Source: Ensifer adhaerens
GTDB taxonomy: Bacteria; Pseudomonadota; Alphaproteobacteria; Rhizobiales; Rhizobiaceae
Direction: 5' to 3'
NCBI RefSeq assembly: GCF_002940685.1
Contig: NZ_PNFP01000016.1
Location: 1 to 64,000, forward strand
DNA length: 64,000 bases
The position numbers and the translations under genes are program-made. The notes under the pieces are model-generated. The model made no database searches and was not told the DNA's origin. It worked only from the letters and a program-made list of their open reading frames with translations. This document shows, one piece after another, positions 43,816-53,174 of this stretch. The stretch's first letter is position 1. Every line of letters starts with the position of its first letter.

Positions 43816-46800
43816 ATGCGGAGTTTCTTTCTTTGCCTGCTGGCGCTCGGCGTCCTCGCTGTCGTTACAGTCATGATCCTGCCAAGCTTCGTTTCGAGCG
43901 ACTGGATGCGCGCCGAACTCGGACGGCAACTCTCCAGCGTCACCGGCAGTTCGATCGCGCTCAATGGCCCGGTCAGGCTTTCCGTCGTGCCGCATCTGGC
44001 CGTTGTCGCCGAAAACGTCTCGCTCGATGCCGACGGCATGACCGCCGAGATCGGCGAAGTCGCGGGCTCCGTGACGCTCTCCTCGCTCTGGTCGAAGCGT
44101 CTGCACGTCCGGGAGGTAAGGCTGGTGCGGCCTGTGGTGGCGCTGCGGCCGAAGGCGGATGCCGCACCCGTGGCGCAAGAGAGCGGCGCGGAGGCGGAAC
44201 AGACCAAGACGGACGAAACGCGCGATCCGCTCGCTGTCCTCATCGCTTTCCTCGAGAAAAGCGCGATCGACAAGATCTCGATCAGCGAGGGAACGCTGCG
44301 GCAGGAGGGCGCCGGCGGTTCGGTCGACGTCGTCAGCGATCTCGACCTCACGCTCGCCGTTCCGGATATCGACGGCGAATTGTCGCTCTCGGCCGGGGCC
44401 GGTATCGAGGGTCGGCGCTACGAGGTGACGCTTGCCGTTTCGCCCTTGCGTCCGCTGCTCGAGCACAAGCCCGCCGAACTCAGCCTCTCCCTGGAAGCGG
44501 AGCCTGCACTTGCGGCCGGGCTTACGGAACTGACCGCCAGCGGCCAGGTGGCGTTGAATGCCAATGGCGGCTACCAGATCCGCGGCGGCAAGCTCACGGT
44601 CGGAGACGAAACGCTCGGGCTCGACGCGCTGTTCGTACCGGGAAGCCGCCCGCGGTTTCTCGCCGACCTCAGCGCCGACCGGCTGGATCTGAGCGCGTTT
44701 CTCGATGGTGACGCGACCGCGGCATCGTCGCAGGTGACGGAACCGACAGGTCGTTCGCAGAAGGCCAAGGCGGCAGGGGGCCTGCAGGCACTCGCCGGTT
44801 TCGATGCCGATATCAGCGTCAACGTCGCCGCTCTTGACGTCGGCGACATTTCCGCCGCCGACGTCGCGCTGACCGCCACGCTCAAGGACGGGCAACTGAC
44901 GGGCCGGCTTGAACATCTCGGCATCGACGCCGGCAGCGTTGCCGCCGACCTCGCCGCCGATATCAGCGCCGACGAGCCGGTTTTCAAAGGCCGCGTCGCC
45001 AGCAACGGGCTCGATGTTTCCAAACTCGCGGCTTTTGCCGGGCAGTCGGTGCCGCTGTCCGGCACCGTGACGATGGACACCGGCTTCGCGTTCCGCGGAC
45101 TGAGCGCAAACGCCATCCGCGAGACGATCAACGTCACCGGCGGCGTGAGCCTGCGCGACGCGACCTTCGCAATCCCCGGCATGGACGACCCGGCGATGGC
45201 CGAAGTGAAGGCAAAGAAGCTGACCCTCAAGATCGACGGCCTGACCAAGCCGATGAAGCTTGCGGGCAGCCTCGTCTGGCGCGGCAAAGCGGCCGATGTC
45301 GACCTCACGCTGCCCGTCCGCGACCTGCTCCTGGACGCCAATGCCCGCGCCGGCGACATCCCGCTGAAGCTCGACCTGCGCATGAAGGAGGCGACGCTTG
45401 CGCTTGATGGCACGGCAGCGCTTGCGGGCAGCTATTCAGGCAGGGTGAACTTCGCGGCAGCAGACTTGCGGGCGCTCCTCGCCTGGGTCGGCCAGGCCGA
45501 CGCAGGCGGCATCGCGCAATTCGCCTTCAACGGCGACGTGCAGGCAAGCGCTGCCGGCGTCGCATTCCAGAAAGCCACGCTCTCGGTCAACGGGGTCGAA
45601 GGAAGCGGCAACGGCGCGGTCGAACTCGGGACACCGCTCAAAATTTCGAGCGCGCTCCATTTCAAGGAATTGGATCTTGCGCGACTGGCCGGCGCGCCCT
45701 CGGCTGCCGCCCCGCAGGCGAAGGCTGCGGCCAAGGCGAGCAAAGGGCCGGCCTCGGATACTCCGCTGGATCTGTCCGCGCTTCGCTCGATCGACGCCGC
45801 CATCAAGGTCGATGCCGAGAAGCTCGCCTACGGCCGCGTCGTCGCCGGGCCGGTCGCCACCACCTTGAAGATCTCCGAGGGCATCGCAAACCTCGATATC
45901 CCCGAAAGCCCCTTCTATGGCGGCCAGGTGGCGGCAAGCGTGACCGCCGACGGATCCGGCGCAGAGCCGACGATCGCGGTCAAGGCCTCGATATCGGGCG
46001 CTTCCGCCGCGCCGCTGCTAACCGATCTGGCAAACTTCAAGCACCTCGAGGGCGCCCTGCAGGCGACCTTCGACATTGCCGGCGCCGGCGGCACGACGGG
46101 CGCGCTCAAGCGATCGCTCAAGGGCACGGCTGAGGTCCGTTTTTCCGACGGCGCCATTCGCGGCATCGACGTTGCCGACGTCTACAACAATCTCGTCGGC
46201 CTGATGTCATCCGGCTTCAAGCAGAACGACAACAAGGCGACCGGATTTACCGAACTCGGGGCGTCCTTTGCCATCGACAACGGCGTTGCGCGCACGGACG
46301 ACATCAAGCTCGTCGGTCCCCTCGTGCGCATGAGCGGCAAGGGTGAGGCAAACCTGCCGGAGGATCAGCTGAACTTCCGTCTCGATCCGCGCGTGGTCGC
46401 ATCCTTGCAGGGCCAGGGCGCCGACATTGCGACCGAAGGCATCGGCGTGCCTGTTGTCATCGAAGGATCGTTTGCCGCTCCGCGCATCTATCCCGACCTT
46501 TCGGGCCTCTTGAAAAACCCCGATGCCGCGCTTGCCACCTTGAAGAAGCTCGGACTGCCGACCGGCAAGCTGGGGCTCGACGAGCTCCTGTCCGGCGAGG
46601 GCAAGGGCGGAAAGATCCGCGATATCCTCGGCGGCGCAATCGGCAAGCAGCCGAAGGGCGAGGGAAGCGAGCTCTCCATCGAGCAGATCATCGGCGGCGG
46701 CGGCACCGAACCCGAGGCGGTACCGCCCGCCGACGGGCAAGTCTCGCCCGACATGGCTGCGGACCAGCCGGCACCGGAGACGCCGCAGCCGGATGAGCAA

Positions 46801-46872
46801 CCGGCCGAAGGGACCGCGCAGCCGGCGCAGGAACCCGGCACGCTCGGGAAACTGTTTCAGCTTCTCCAATGA
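43816..46872 (+). CDS. AsmA family protein
   Basis: 1018-aa protein with one N-terminal membrane anchor (MRSFFLCLLALGVLAVVTVM) and a long beta-rich periplasmic body, the layout of AsmA/TamB-like bridges that move phospholipids toward the outer membrane. Family marks are the N-terminal LPSFVSSDWMRAELGRQLSS, then LNGPVRLSVVPHLAVVAENV, and the C-terminal core KRSLKGTAEVRFSDGAIRGI followed by DVADVYNNL and DNGVARTDDIKLVGPLVRMS. A disordered Pro/Ala/Glu tail closes it. Rhizobia carry several AsmA paralogues; which one this is cannot be told. Confidence 0.9.
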   Translation: MRSFFLCLLALGVLAVVTVMILPSFVSSDWMRAELGRQLSSVTGSSIALNGPVRLSVVPHLAVVAENVSLDADGMTAEIGEVAGSVTLSSLWSKRLHVREVRLVRPVVALRPKADAAPVAQESGAEAEQTKTDETRDPLAVLIAFLEKSAIDKISISEGTLRQEGAGGSVDVVSDLDLTLAVPDIDGELSLSAGAGIEGRRYEVTLAVSPLRPLLEHKPAELSLSLEAEPALAAGLTELTASGQVALNANGGYQIRGGKLTVGDETLGLDALFVPGSRPRFLADLSADRLDLSAFLDGDATAASSQVTEPTGRSQKAKAAGGLQALAGFDADISVNVAALDVGDISAADVALTATLKDGQLTGRLEHLGIDAGSVAADLAADISADEPVFKGRVASNGLDVSKLAAFAGQSVPLSGTVTMDTGFAFRGLSANAIRETINVTGGVSLRDATFAIPGMDDPAMAEVKAKKLTLKIDGLTKPMKLAGSLVWRGKAADVDLTLPVRDLLLDANARAGDIPLKLDLRMKEATLALDGTAALAGSYSGRVNFAAADLRALLAWVGQADAGGIAQFAFNGDVQASAAGVAFQKATLSVNGVEGSGNGAVELGTPLKISSALHFKELDLARLAGAPSAAAPQAKAAAKASKGPASDTPLDLSALRSIDAAIKVDAEKLAYGRVVAGPVATTLKISEGIANLDIPESPFYGGQVAASVTADGSGAEPTIAVKASISGASAAPLLTDLANFKHLEGALQATFDIAGAGGTTGALKRSLKGTAEVRFSDGAIRGIDVADVYNNLVGLMSSGFKQNDNKATGFTELGASFAIDNGVARTDDIKLVGPLVRMSGKGEANLPEDQLNFRLDPRVVASLQGQGADIATEGIGVPVVIEGSFAAPRIYPDLSGLLKNPDAALATLKKLGLPTGKLGLDELLSGEGKGGKIRDILGGAIGKQPKGEGSELSIEQIIGGGGTEPEAVPPADGQVSPDMAADQPAPETPQPDEQPAEGTAQPAQEPGTLGKLFQLLQ

Positions 46873-46994
46873 GCGAGTGTCTTCAGTGATGGAGCCCAAA
46901 GCCGGAGGCATGGCCGCGCGGCCATATACGCCGGCTTCCAATCGCGGCCGGCAATGCTAAAGCTGTCGGCGATTGCTTCAAGGATAGAGAGCCC

Positions 46995-48260
46995 ATGAGA
47001 CACGATCCTTTGTTCGAACGTCTGTGGGACGGCACGGCGCAGATGGAAGAATGGACCGCCGCGGTCTCCGACGGCGCCATCACCCACGTCGCCGACGACA
47101 TCGTCACCGTCCATACGACCTATTTCTGCGGCAGCGTGACGGCCATCCGCACGCGCGAAGGTCTGGTCCTGATCGACACCGCGAAGCCGGAAACGGCAAA
47201 GCGGACCCTCGAGGTCATACGCTCCTGGGACGACAGCCCCATCCACAGCGTCATCTTCACGCACGGCCACATCGACCATACCAGCGGGATCACGGAAATC
47301 GACCGGGAAGCGGATGCGCGCGGACTTGCGCGCCCGCAGATCGTCGCCCACCGCAACGTCGCGCGGCGGATGGAGCGCTACGAAGCCTCGCACGGCTACA
47401 ACAGCATCGCGCAGAGCCAGCAATTCAACAAACCGGGCTACATCTACCCGATCGGCCAGCGTCGCCCCGACGTGGTCTATGACGATACCCTCTCGCTTTC
47501 CATCGGCGGCGAGCGGATCGAACTCTTTCACGGCAGAGGCGAAACCGACGATGCCACCTTCGTCTGGCTGCCGGAGCGACGCGTGCTTGCGAGCGGCGAT
47601 TTCGTCATCTGGGTGTTTCCGAATGCCGGCAATCCGCGCAAGGTGCAGCGTTATGCAGCGGATTGGGCGACGGCACTTCGGCAGATGGAGGCGCTCGCTC
47701 CGGCGGTCCTCATTCCCGGTCACGGACCGGTCGTCTTTGGTGAAGAACGGGCCGCCGAGGTGCTGAGCGATGTCGCCGAAGCGCTCGAGCACCTTGTGCG
47801 TGAAACGCTCGCGCTCATCAACAGGGGCGCCAACCTCGACGAGGTTCTGCATGCGGTGAAGGTGCCGGACGGATATCTGGCAAAGCCCTATCTGGCAGCC
47901 AAGTACGACGACCCGGAATTCCTTGTGCGCAGCATTTATCATTTCTACGCCGGCTGGTTCGATGGCGACGCTGCCCATCTCAAGCCGCCGAGGACTGCCG
48001 ATCTCGCATCGGAACTGGCCGCTCTTGCCGGCGGCGCCGAAAGGCTTGCGGAACGGGCAACCCATCTGTCGGAGACTGGGAATTTCCGCCTCGCGGTGCA
48101 ACTGGTGGAATTCGCCAGCGCAGCCGCACCCGACGACCGGGCCATTCAGGCAACCCGTGCAGCGGTCCTGCGAAAGAGCATCGAGAACGAGAAGTCGCTG
48201 ATGGGCAAGGCCTTCCTCGCGGTCTACGCACGCGAGGCCGAGCAACGGTCCAAAGGCTGA
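46995..48260 (+). CDS. Metallo-beta-lactamase fold hydrolase with alkylsulfatase-type C-terminus
   Basis: 421 aa. The MBL signature is HGHIDH (His90, His92, Asp94, His95 within IFTHGHIDHTSG), with further ligands in EASHGYNSIAQSQ, GRGETDDATFVW and PGHGPVVFGE. After the MBL domain (about 30-265) there is an alkylsulfatase dimerisation-like helical part (LDEVLHAVKVPDGYLAKPYL, then YHFYAGWFDGD). The latter resembles SdsA1/Pisa1-type secondary alkyl sulfatases but the protein is shorter and has no signal peptide. Hydrolysis of an alkyl sulfate or related ester is plausible; substrate is unproven. Confidence 0.88.
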   Translation: MRHDPLFERLWDGTAQMEEWTAAVSDGAITHVADDIVTVHTTYFCGSVTAIRTREGLVLIDTAKPETAKRTLEVIRSWDDSPIHSVIFTHGHIDHTSGITEIDREADARGLARPQIVAHRNVARRMERYEASHGYNSIAQSQQFNKPGYIYPIGQRRPDVVYDDTLSLSIGGERIELFHGRGETDDATFVWLPERRVLASGDFVIWVFPNAGNPRKVQRYAADWATALRQMEALAPAVLIPGHGPVVFGEERAAEVLSDVAEALEHLVRETLALINRGANLDEVLHAVKVPDGYLAKPYLAAKYDDPEFLVRSIYHFYAGWFDGDAAHLKPPRTADLASELAALAGGAERLAERATHLSETGNFRLAVQLVEFASAAAPDDRAIQATRAAVLRKSIENEKSLMGKAFLAVYAREAEQRSKG

Positions 48261-48270
48261 TGCAGGTCGC

Positions 48271-48345
48271 GCCAGAGCGTGCCGCGATTTCGCGGCAACG
48301 ACACGCATATAAACAAGAGCTTAGAGCCTGGCGTGCGGATCCTTT
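48271..48345. repeat. Palindromic intergenic repeat element
   Basis: Contains the hairpin TGCCGCG-ATTT-CGCGGCA (48280-48297) and then AGAGCCTGGCGTGCGGATCC, a motif pair typical of rhizobial mosaic repeats. It lies between the convergent sulfatase-like and ogt genes and may serve as a terminator. Confidence 0.5.
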
Positions 48346-48387
48346 TTCACGAAAGGCTTTAGGCGCCCGCGCTGGGCCGCCTCTACC

Positions 48388-48957
48388 TCAGAAGCCGAAA
48401 GACTGCTGCGCGGGCTTGGCCTGCTGCTCCTCCAGATGGACACCCTCCAGTTCGAGCATGCGCGTCTTGGTGGTCGATCCGCCGGGCGCTGAAAACCCGC
48501 CGATCCTGCCGCCGGCGGCCAGGACCCGGTGGCAGGGGATGATCAGCGATACCGGGTTCTTGGCCATGGCCTGGCCGACGTCGCGCGCCGCTTCCGGCCC
48601 GGCGCCCAATTCCTTGGCGAGCGCGCCATAGGTGGTGGTCTGCCCCCAGCGCAGCGCCCGCGCCGCCGCATAGATGCGCAGGAAAAATTCGTCCTGGCCT
48701 TGCAGATCCAGCGCGAAGCCGGAAAAATCGACCTCCACGCCCTCGAAGTAGCGGCGCACGGCGTCCACCGCCGTCCGGATTTCGGGCGTCGGTTCCGACG
48801 CTTCGCCGGAGGGCAGTCGCCGCAGCAACAGCCGCTCGGTTGACTGCATCGCCCTGGTCGGCAGCTGAAAGCGCGTGATGCCGACATCGTTCCAGGCGAT
48901 GCCGCAGAATCCGGCTGCGGTCTCAAAGATGAAATAACGATGCACCGCCTGACCCAT
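48388..48957 (-). CDS. ogt: Methylated-DNA-[protein]-cysteine S-methyltransferase
   Basis: 189-aa suicide DNA-repair protein that removes methyl from O6-methylguanine. The acceptor is Cys142 in the family motif IIPCHRVLAAGG. The upstream wing TTTYGALAKELGAGPEAARDVG carries the DNA-binding helix and the closing GGFSAPGGSTTKTRMLELEG is typical. The start at 48957 has GGAGG 8 nt upstream. Length and the absence of an AlkA/Ada-like fusion fit Ogt. Confidence 0.94.
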   Translation of the reverse strand: MGQAVHRYFIFETAAGFCGIAWNDVGITRFQLPTRAMQSTERLLLRRLPSGEASEPTPEIRTAVDAVRRYFEGVEVDFSGFALDLQGQDEFFLRIYAAARALRWGQTTTYGALAKELGAGPEAARDVGQAMAKNPVSLIIPCHRVLAAGGRIGGFSAPGGSTTKTRMLELEGVHLEEQQAKPAQQSFGF

Positions 48958-49148
48958 CGGTCTCGCCTCCGCTTTTTGCGTCCATCCCAAAAATCGTGCA
49001 GGACGCACCCGAATTCAACCCGTTTCCTGCGCTGGCAACCGCCGTTTTGGCACAGACCGTCCGATGCCGGGCACGCCGTCTGGAGCCGTCATTTGCGAAA
49101 GCTTTACGGTTGTGGGGCATGGTTTCGCGCGAACATCAGGAGACGACG

Positions 49149-50423
49149 GTGGACATCCTGCATACCCCGACGATCATGCTCAGTTCGTTCGCGACACTGG
49201 TGATCTTCGCCGCTTTCTTCGGTCTTGCCTGGCGGCAGGAGCGCAAAAGCCTCGAGCTGCTTCTGTGGTCCTTGGCCTTTAGCATCAGCGCGGTCGGCTT
49301 CGTGCTTTTGACGCTGCGCGGCGACGGTTACAATTTCATGACCATCTCGCTCGGCAACGCGCTCGCGGTGCTGGGGCTCGCGATGATCTGGCTCGGCTTG
49401 CGCGCCTTTGACAATCAGCCGCTCAAGATCGCCGCCGCGCTCTTCGGGCCGGCCCTATGGATCCTCGTCACCTATTCTTCAGATTATGTTCGCGAGAGCG
49501 TTACCAGCCGGATCGTGCTCTACTCGATCCTGATCTTCGCCTATTCGACGCTGATCGCGCTCGAGATCTTCCGGTCGGAGAATTTCCGCAAGCTGCCGAG
49601 CTCCTACATCGTCGCCTTCGTGTTCGCCACCCACGGCCTGCTCTACCTCGCCCGCATCCCGCTGGTCCTGCTTTGGCCGCTCGCCGGCAATACCGCCGCC
49701 GGGACGTCGCAGCCGCTCTGGTATCAGCTGCTGACCTTCGAGCTGTTTCTTCACAGTCTTGCCGGAGGCTTCGCCTTCTTCGCACTGGTCAAGGAGCGAA
49801 CCCAGCAGCGCTACAAGCTCGCTTCGGAGACCGACGCGCTGACGGGCGTGCCGAACCGCCGCTCGTTCCTTGCGCAACTGGACGCCCATCTCGCCACCCA
49901 GCCGGCGAAGGGCGCGCTGCTCTACCTCGACATCGACCACTTCAAGGCGATCAACGATCGACACGGGCACACGGCGGGTGACCAGGTGCTCGTCGAATTT
50001 GCGCAGATCATCTCGAAGGCCGTGCCCCGCGACGCCCTGGTCGCGCGCATGGGCGGAGAGGAATTCGCCGCCTGCCTTCCACGGGCGGACCGCCCGGAGG
50101 CGATCGCCATTGCAGACAGCATTCGCACCGCGCTCGAAGCGCGCCGGCTGAGCACGAGCAAGGGCGTGCTCTCGGCAACCGTCAGCATCGGGATTTCCTT
50201 CGCCGACCGGCACGGGGACGTGCATGCGCTCATTTCCGCCGCCGATGCGGCGCTCTATGCCGCAAAGGCGGCCGGCAGAAACAGCGTCTGGTCGGAGGAC
50301 CCGTCGGGCATTTCGCAGTTTGCCGCAGGATCGCCGAACGTGCCTGCTGAAACGGCAACGACACTTCTGTCGCTGAGCCCCGCCAGAAGCGGTGCGGCGG
50401 CGAGGCGGCCGGCCGGCTCCTGA
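49149..50423 (+). CDS. Membrane-bound diguanylate cyclase (GGDEF)
   Basis: 424-aa protein. Seven or so membrane helices fill residues 1-215 as an uncharacterised sensing domain, starting ILHTPTIMLSSFATLVIFAA. A cytoplasmic GGDEF domain follows: DALTGVPNRRSFL near residue 229, LYLDIDHFKAINDRHGHTAG, and the active-site GGEEF at 302-306, intact, so synthesis of c-di-GMP is expected. The product-inhibition RxxD five residues before GGEEF is not present. The start is GTG at 49149 with GGAG 6 nt upstream; a longer frame upstream overlaps the divergent ogt promoter. Confidence 0.9.
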   Translation: MDILHTPTIMLSSFATLVIFAAFFGLAWRQERKSLELLLWSLAFSISAVGFVLLTLRGDGYNFMTISLGNALAVLGLAMIWLGLRAFDNQPLKIAAALFGPALWILVTYSSDYVRESVTSRIVLYSILIFAYSTLIALEIFRSENFRKLPSSYIVAFVFATHGLLYLARIPLVLLWPLAGNTAAGTSQPLWYQLLTFELFLHSLAGGFAFFALVKERTQQRYKLASETDALTGVPNRRSFLAQLDAHLATQPAKGALLYLDIDHFKAINDRHGHTAGDQVLVEFAQIISKAVPRDALVARMGGEEFAACLPRADRPEAIAIADSIRTALEARRLSTSKGVLSATVSIGISFADRHGDVHALISAADAALYAAKAAGRNSVWSEDPSGISQFAAGSPNVPAETATTLLSLSPARSGAAARRPAGS

Positions 50424-50458
50424 CCCTCTCCGCATCCCCGGGAGCGAACGATCCGCCG

Positions 50459-50919
50459 TCAAGACGCCGAATGTTCGGCCATCCACCGTCGGACGTAGTC
50501 ATGATGCGCCCGCCAGTCCTCCCAGGTGGCTCGCGCTCATCCGCGCACCTTGCGCTCGTGCAGGGCACCGCCTGCAAACGGCGCGACGTCCGCCGCCGTC
50601 ATCGTGAAGGCAACCGGGGGCGACAGCGGCGCGAGCCCCGCCTTGTGGCGTGAAAAGTCCAGTATGACCGCGTTGGTTTCCATCGGCGAACGGGGCCTCT
50701 CGGCTGCAGCCGGCGAGCCTGCCGAAGTTCAGGGATACTGTACTCGGCCGCAAGCAGATCGTTGAAGGCGCGAAAGCAGGCCGGAGATGATTGCATATAG
50801 GCATGGGTCGGGCCGTCGACAGGCTCGAAATTCCCCCCGCACCCCTTGCAGCGTTCCGTCACGCAGGTCTTCGCCTTTTGGAAATGCACATCTGCCGCGC
50901 CGGCATCGCTGCCCGCCAC
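50459..50919 (-). pseudogene. Remnant of a DUF5946-like gene (internal deletion/frameshift plus nonsense)
   Basis: On the minus strand, 50919 down to about 50780 reads CKGCGG followed by DGPTHAYMQSSPACFRAFND and LLAAEYS, the N-terminal part of what I recall as DUF5946. The frame then becomes meaningless. In another frame from about 50680 the text resumes as AFTMTAADVAPFAGGALHER, then KVRG-stop-ARATWEDWRAHHDY and VRRWMAEHSAS, ending at 50459, the expected C-terminus. The middle of the family is missing, and a TGA stands where Trp is usual (VRAWARATWE pattern). I read this as a decayed gene, directly after lysE. Confidence 0.6.
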
Positions 50920-51564
50920 CTATCCGTTGGCGCGTTTCACCAGCGCGAGCGAGGCGGCCGAGACCAGCAGCGCCCCGCCGCAGCCTCTTTCCATCCAGCG
51001 CCGCATCGACGAGGCGGCAAACTGCGCCGTCTTGAAGCCGACAAGCGCGTAGCCGAACATGACGGCAAACTCGACGACGGTGAAGACGGCCGTGAGGGCC
51101 AGGAATTGCGGCAGTTGCGGCGTGGCCGGGTTGATGAACTGCGGCACCAGCGCGGAAAAGAACAGGTAGGCCTTCGGGTTGGTGATGGCCACGATCATGC
51201 TGTGGCGGCAGATCGCAAGCGCGGTTTCCGTGCGAATGAGATCGGTGTTTTCAAAGCCGTGCCCGTCCACCTTCCTTGCTTCGCCGGGGCGAAGCATCCG
51301 GTAGCCGAGCCAGGCGAGATAGCCGGCGCCCGCATATTTGACGACCGAGAACCAGAATTCCGAGGCGGCGAGGATGGCGCCGAGACCGGCTGCCACGGCA
51401 GCGATCAGGAAAAAGTCGGAAAGCAGCACGCCGATCATGCCGGCAACCGCCTTCTTCATGCCGAAGCGAGAGCCGTTGGCCATCGCCAGGATCACGTCCG
51501 GGCCCGGCGTGACCACAGCAATGAAGGTGACGGCCGCAAAGGCGGCCAAGGTGGCGATGTCCAT
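50920..51564 (-). CDS. LysE/RhtB family amino-acid exporter
   Basis: 214-aa inner-membrane exporter with six helices. Family marks are the N-terminal AVVTPGPDVILAMANGSRFG and the middle YAGAGYLAWLGYRMLRPGE, with TNPKAYLFFSALVPQFINPA. Members export lysine, homoserine, threonine or related compounds; the substrate is not deducible. GGGAGGAG lies 9 nt upstream of the ATG. The downstream pseudogene starts right after its stop. Confidence 0.92.
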   Translation of the reverse strand: MDIATLAAFAAVTFIAVVTPGPDVILAMANGSRFGMKKAVAGMIGVLLSDFFLIAAVAAGLGAILAASEFWFSVVKYAGAGYLAWLGYRMLRPGEARKVDGHGFENTDLIRTETALAICRHSMIVAITNPKAYLFFSALVPQFINPATPQLPQFLALTAVFTVVEFAVMFGYALVGFKTAQFAASSMRRWMERGCGGALLVSAASLALVKRANG

Positions 51565-51647
51565 GCGCGAACTCCTCCCGTAGCGGCCATCTTTGGCCAA
51601 TCGGATTGCGCGTGTAAAGCGCCGCCCTCTCAACCGGCTATCGGCTC

Positions 51648-52550
51648 TCATCGGACGAACTGCGCATTGCGAGCCGGGATACGTCCGTCGAAGGACAATT
51701 GAACGCCCTTTCCGGATCCGGCATCGACGGCATGGATGTGCAGATGCGGCTCCGTGCTGTTGCCGGAATTGCCGACCGCGCCGATCGGGGTGCCGGCGGC
51801 AACCCGCGCGCCGACCACGGCGGTCACGCTGCCCTGGCGCAGATGCGCCAGTTCCACCCGCATGCCGTCGCAGGCGACGATCACGTGGTTGCCGGCAGGG
51901 TTGTCGCGGTCCGCCTCGGGTGGTGAAAGGTCCGGCAGTCCATCGACCGCCGCGATCACCTCTCCAGCGCACGGGCTGACGACGGTTTTGCCGAAGATCG
52001 CATAGTCGGCGGGCTCCCCTGGCAGCAGGCCGAATGCACGGAAGCCGGCATCGCCGACAGCGGTAATGTCGAGGGCATGCCGCTGCGCCGGGTGGTCGCT
52101 GTGGTGGTTGAGCACGCCGATGCCGCCCCCTTGCGCGACGACGAAGCGGCCGCCGGAAAGCGGAAACTCCAGCGCGCGGGGGTCGTGTCGCGCGCCCATT
52201 CCCCAGGCGACATAGGCGAGCGCCATCCCGAAGACGAAGAGAGAAGCCACCGTCGGCACGAGGCTTTGCGCCAGTGCGCCGCGATCGGGCGACAGCCAGG
52301 GCCGATGCCTGTGCCGCGGCAGCGAGACGAGGGCCGCCGCAACGCCGAGAGCGGCGAGCGCCGCCCGGGTCCAGAACCCGGCAATGTCCCAGCGGTTGAG
52401 AAGCCCGATCAGGCAGAGCAGCACGGCGGTCTCGGCAAGCGCCAGCAACCAGCCAAGCCGCGTCGGTTCGTCGAGCCGCCACAGACGCCGGATGAAGGCA
52501 AGCGGCAACAGGATGCTGAGGACCAGCAGAAAACCAATGACGGCGACCAT
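51648..52550 (-). CDS. Membrane-anchored M23 (LytM) family peptidase
   Basis: 300 aa. Residues 1-115 hold three or four membrane helices (MVAVIGFLLVLSILLPLAFI onward). The C-terminal 150 residues are an M23 domain with zinc ligands in HALDI (His158, Asp161 area) and EPHLHIH, plus the catalytic-loop HLRQGSVTAVVGARV. M23 enzymes cut peptidoglycan cross-links or regulate amidases. The full HxxxD/HxH set argues for an active enzyme. It shares the strand with lysE 83 nt downstream. Confidence 0.88.
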   Translation of the reverse strand: MVAVIGFLLVLSILLPLAFIRRLWRLDEPTRLGWLLALAETAVLLCLIGLLNRWDIAGFWTRAALAALGVAAALVSLPRHRHRPWLSPDRGALAQSLVPTVASLFVFGMALAYVAWGMGARHDPRALEFPLSGGRFVVAQGGGIGVLNHHSDHPAQRHALDITAVGDAGFRAFGLLPGEPADYAIFGKTVVSPCAGEVIAAVDGLPDLSPPEADRDNPAGNHVIVACDGMRVELAHLRQGSVTAVVGARVAAGTPIGAVGNSGNSTEPHLHIHAVDAGSGKGVQLSFDGRIPARNAQFVR

Positions 52551-52619
52551 TTCCCCTCCTGTTGCCAGCGACGCACGCAGCCATCCCGCGCTGGCGCTGT
52601 TTACACAGGGAAGAAATAG

Positions 52620-52634
52620 GGATATTTTTTGTCC
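52620..52634. promoter_or_regulatory. GGATA-N5-TGTCC dyad upstream of the Rrf2 gene
   Basis: The sequence GGATATTTTTTGTCC followed by TTA lies 52 nt upstream of the Rrf2-type regulator start, where autoregulation would act. The same GGATA-N5-TRTCC layout occurs twice at 56018-56051 ahead of the AhpD-like operon. The shared text includes GGATATTT and TGTCCTTA. Confidence 0.65.
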
Positions 52635-52685
52635 TTAATAGATCCGGAGTGCATCTGCCGGACGAATAAATGATCGTTAGAGCGA

Positions 52686-53174
52686 ATGATCCTTAAAAGC
52701 CAAGTCGAATGGGCGCTGCATTGTTGCGCCATACTCGCCGGCCTGCCCGAGGGCCGCTACCTTTCGACCAAGGCGCTGGCCGAATTCCACGGGCTTCCGA
52801 AGGAATATCTGTCGAAAGCACTGCAGAGCCTGTCGCAGGCGGGCCTCGTCCACACGACCCTCGGCCCTTCGGGAGGCTACCGGCTGGCGAAGGCGCCGGC
52901 GGAGCTGACTTTCCTCGAGATCGTCGAGGCGGTCGAAGGCAGGACGCGCACCTTCGTCTGCACCAACATCCGGGCCAACAATCCCTGCCGGGCGCCCGGT
53001 TACTGCGACGAGACGCCCTGCGCCGTGGCGCGCATCATGTGGGAGGCGGATGAAGCCTGGCGCGACAAGTTGCGGAGCGTGCGCCTGTCCGACCTGGTGG
53101 AAATCCTCGCGAAGGAGATACCCTCGGACCTGTGGAAGCGCAGTTTCCAATGGGTGCTAGAGCGCGCCGGCTGA
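52686..53174 (+). CDS. Rrf2 family transcriptional regulator
   Basis: 162-aa winged-helix regulator. The Rrf2 HTH fills residues 1-75 (YLSTKALAEFHGLPKEYLSK, then GPSGGYRLAK). A Cys-rich loop follows with Cys92, Cys101, Cys107 and Cys112, fitting redox or Fe-S sensing, although the spacing is looser than in IscR/NsrR. Its own promoter carries a GGATA-N5-TGTCC dyad that recurs at the AhpD-like operon, so I infer that it controls itself and that operon. It converges with the MscS gene, the two coding ends overlapping by 18 bp. Confidence 0.92.
   Translation: MILKSQVEWALHCCAILAGLPEGRYLSTKALAEFHGLPKEYLSKALQSLSQAGLVHTTLGPSGGYRLAKAPAELTFLEIVEAVEGRTRTFVCTNIRANNPCRAPGYCDETPCAVARIMWEADEAWRDKLRSVRLSDLVEILAKEIPSDLWKRSFQWVLERAG

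Noticed and set aside
50549-50551. TGA in the DUF5946-like remnant as a possible selenocysteine codon
   Set aside because: The expected residue is Trp, the frame is broken upstream, and no SECIS-like hairpin follows.
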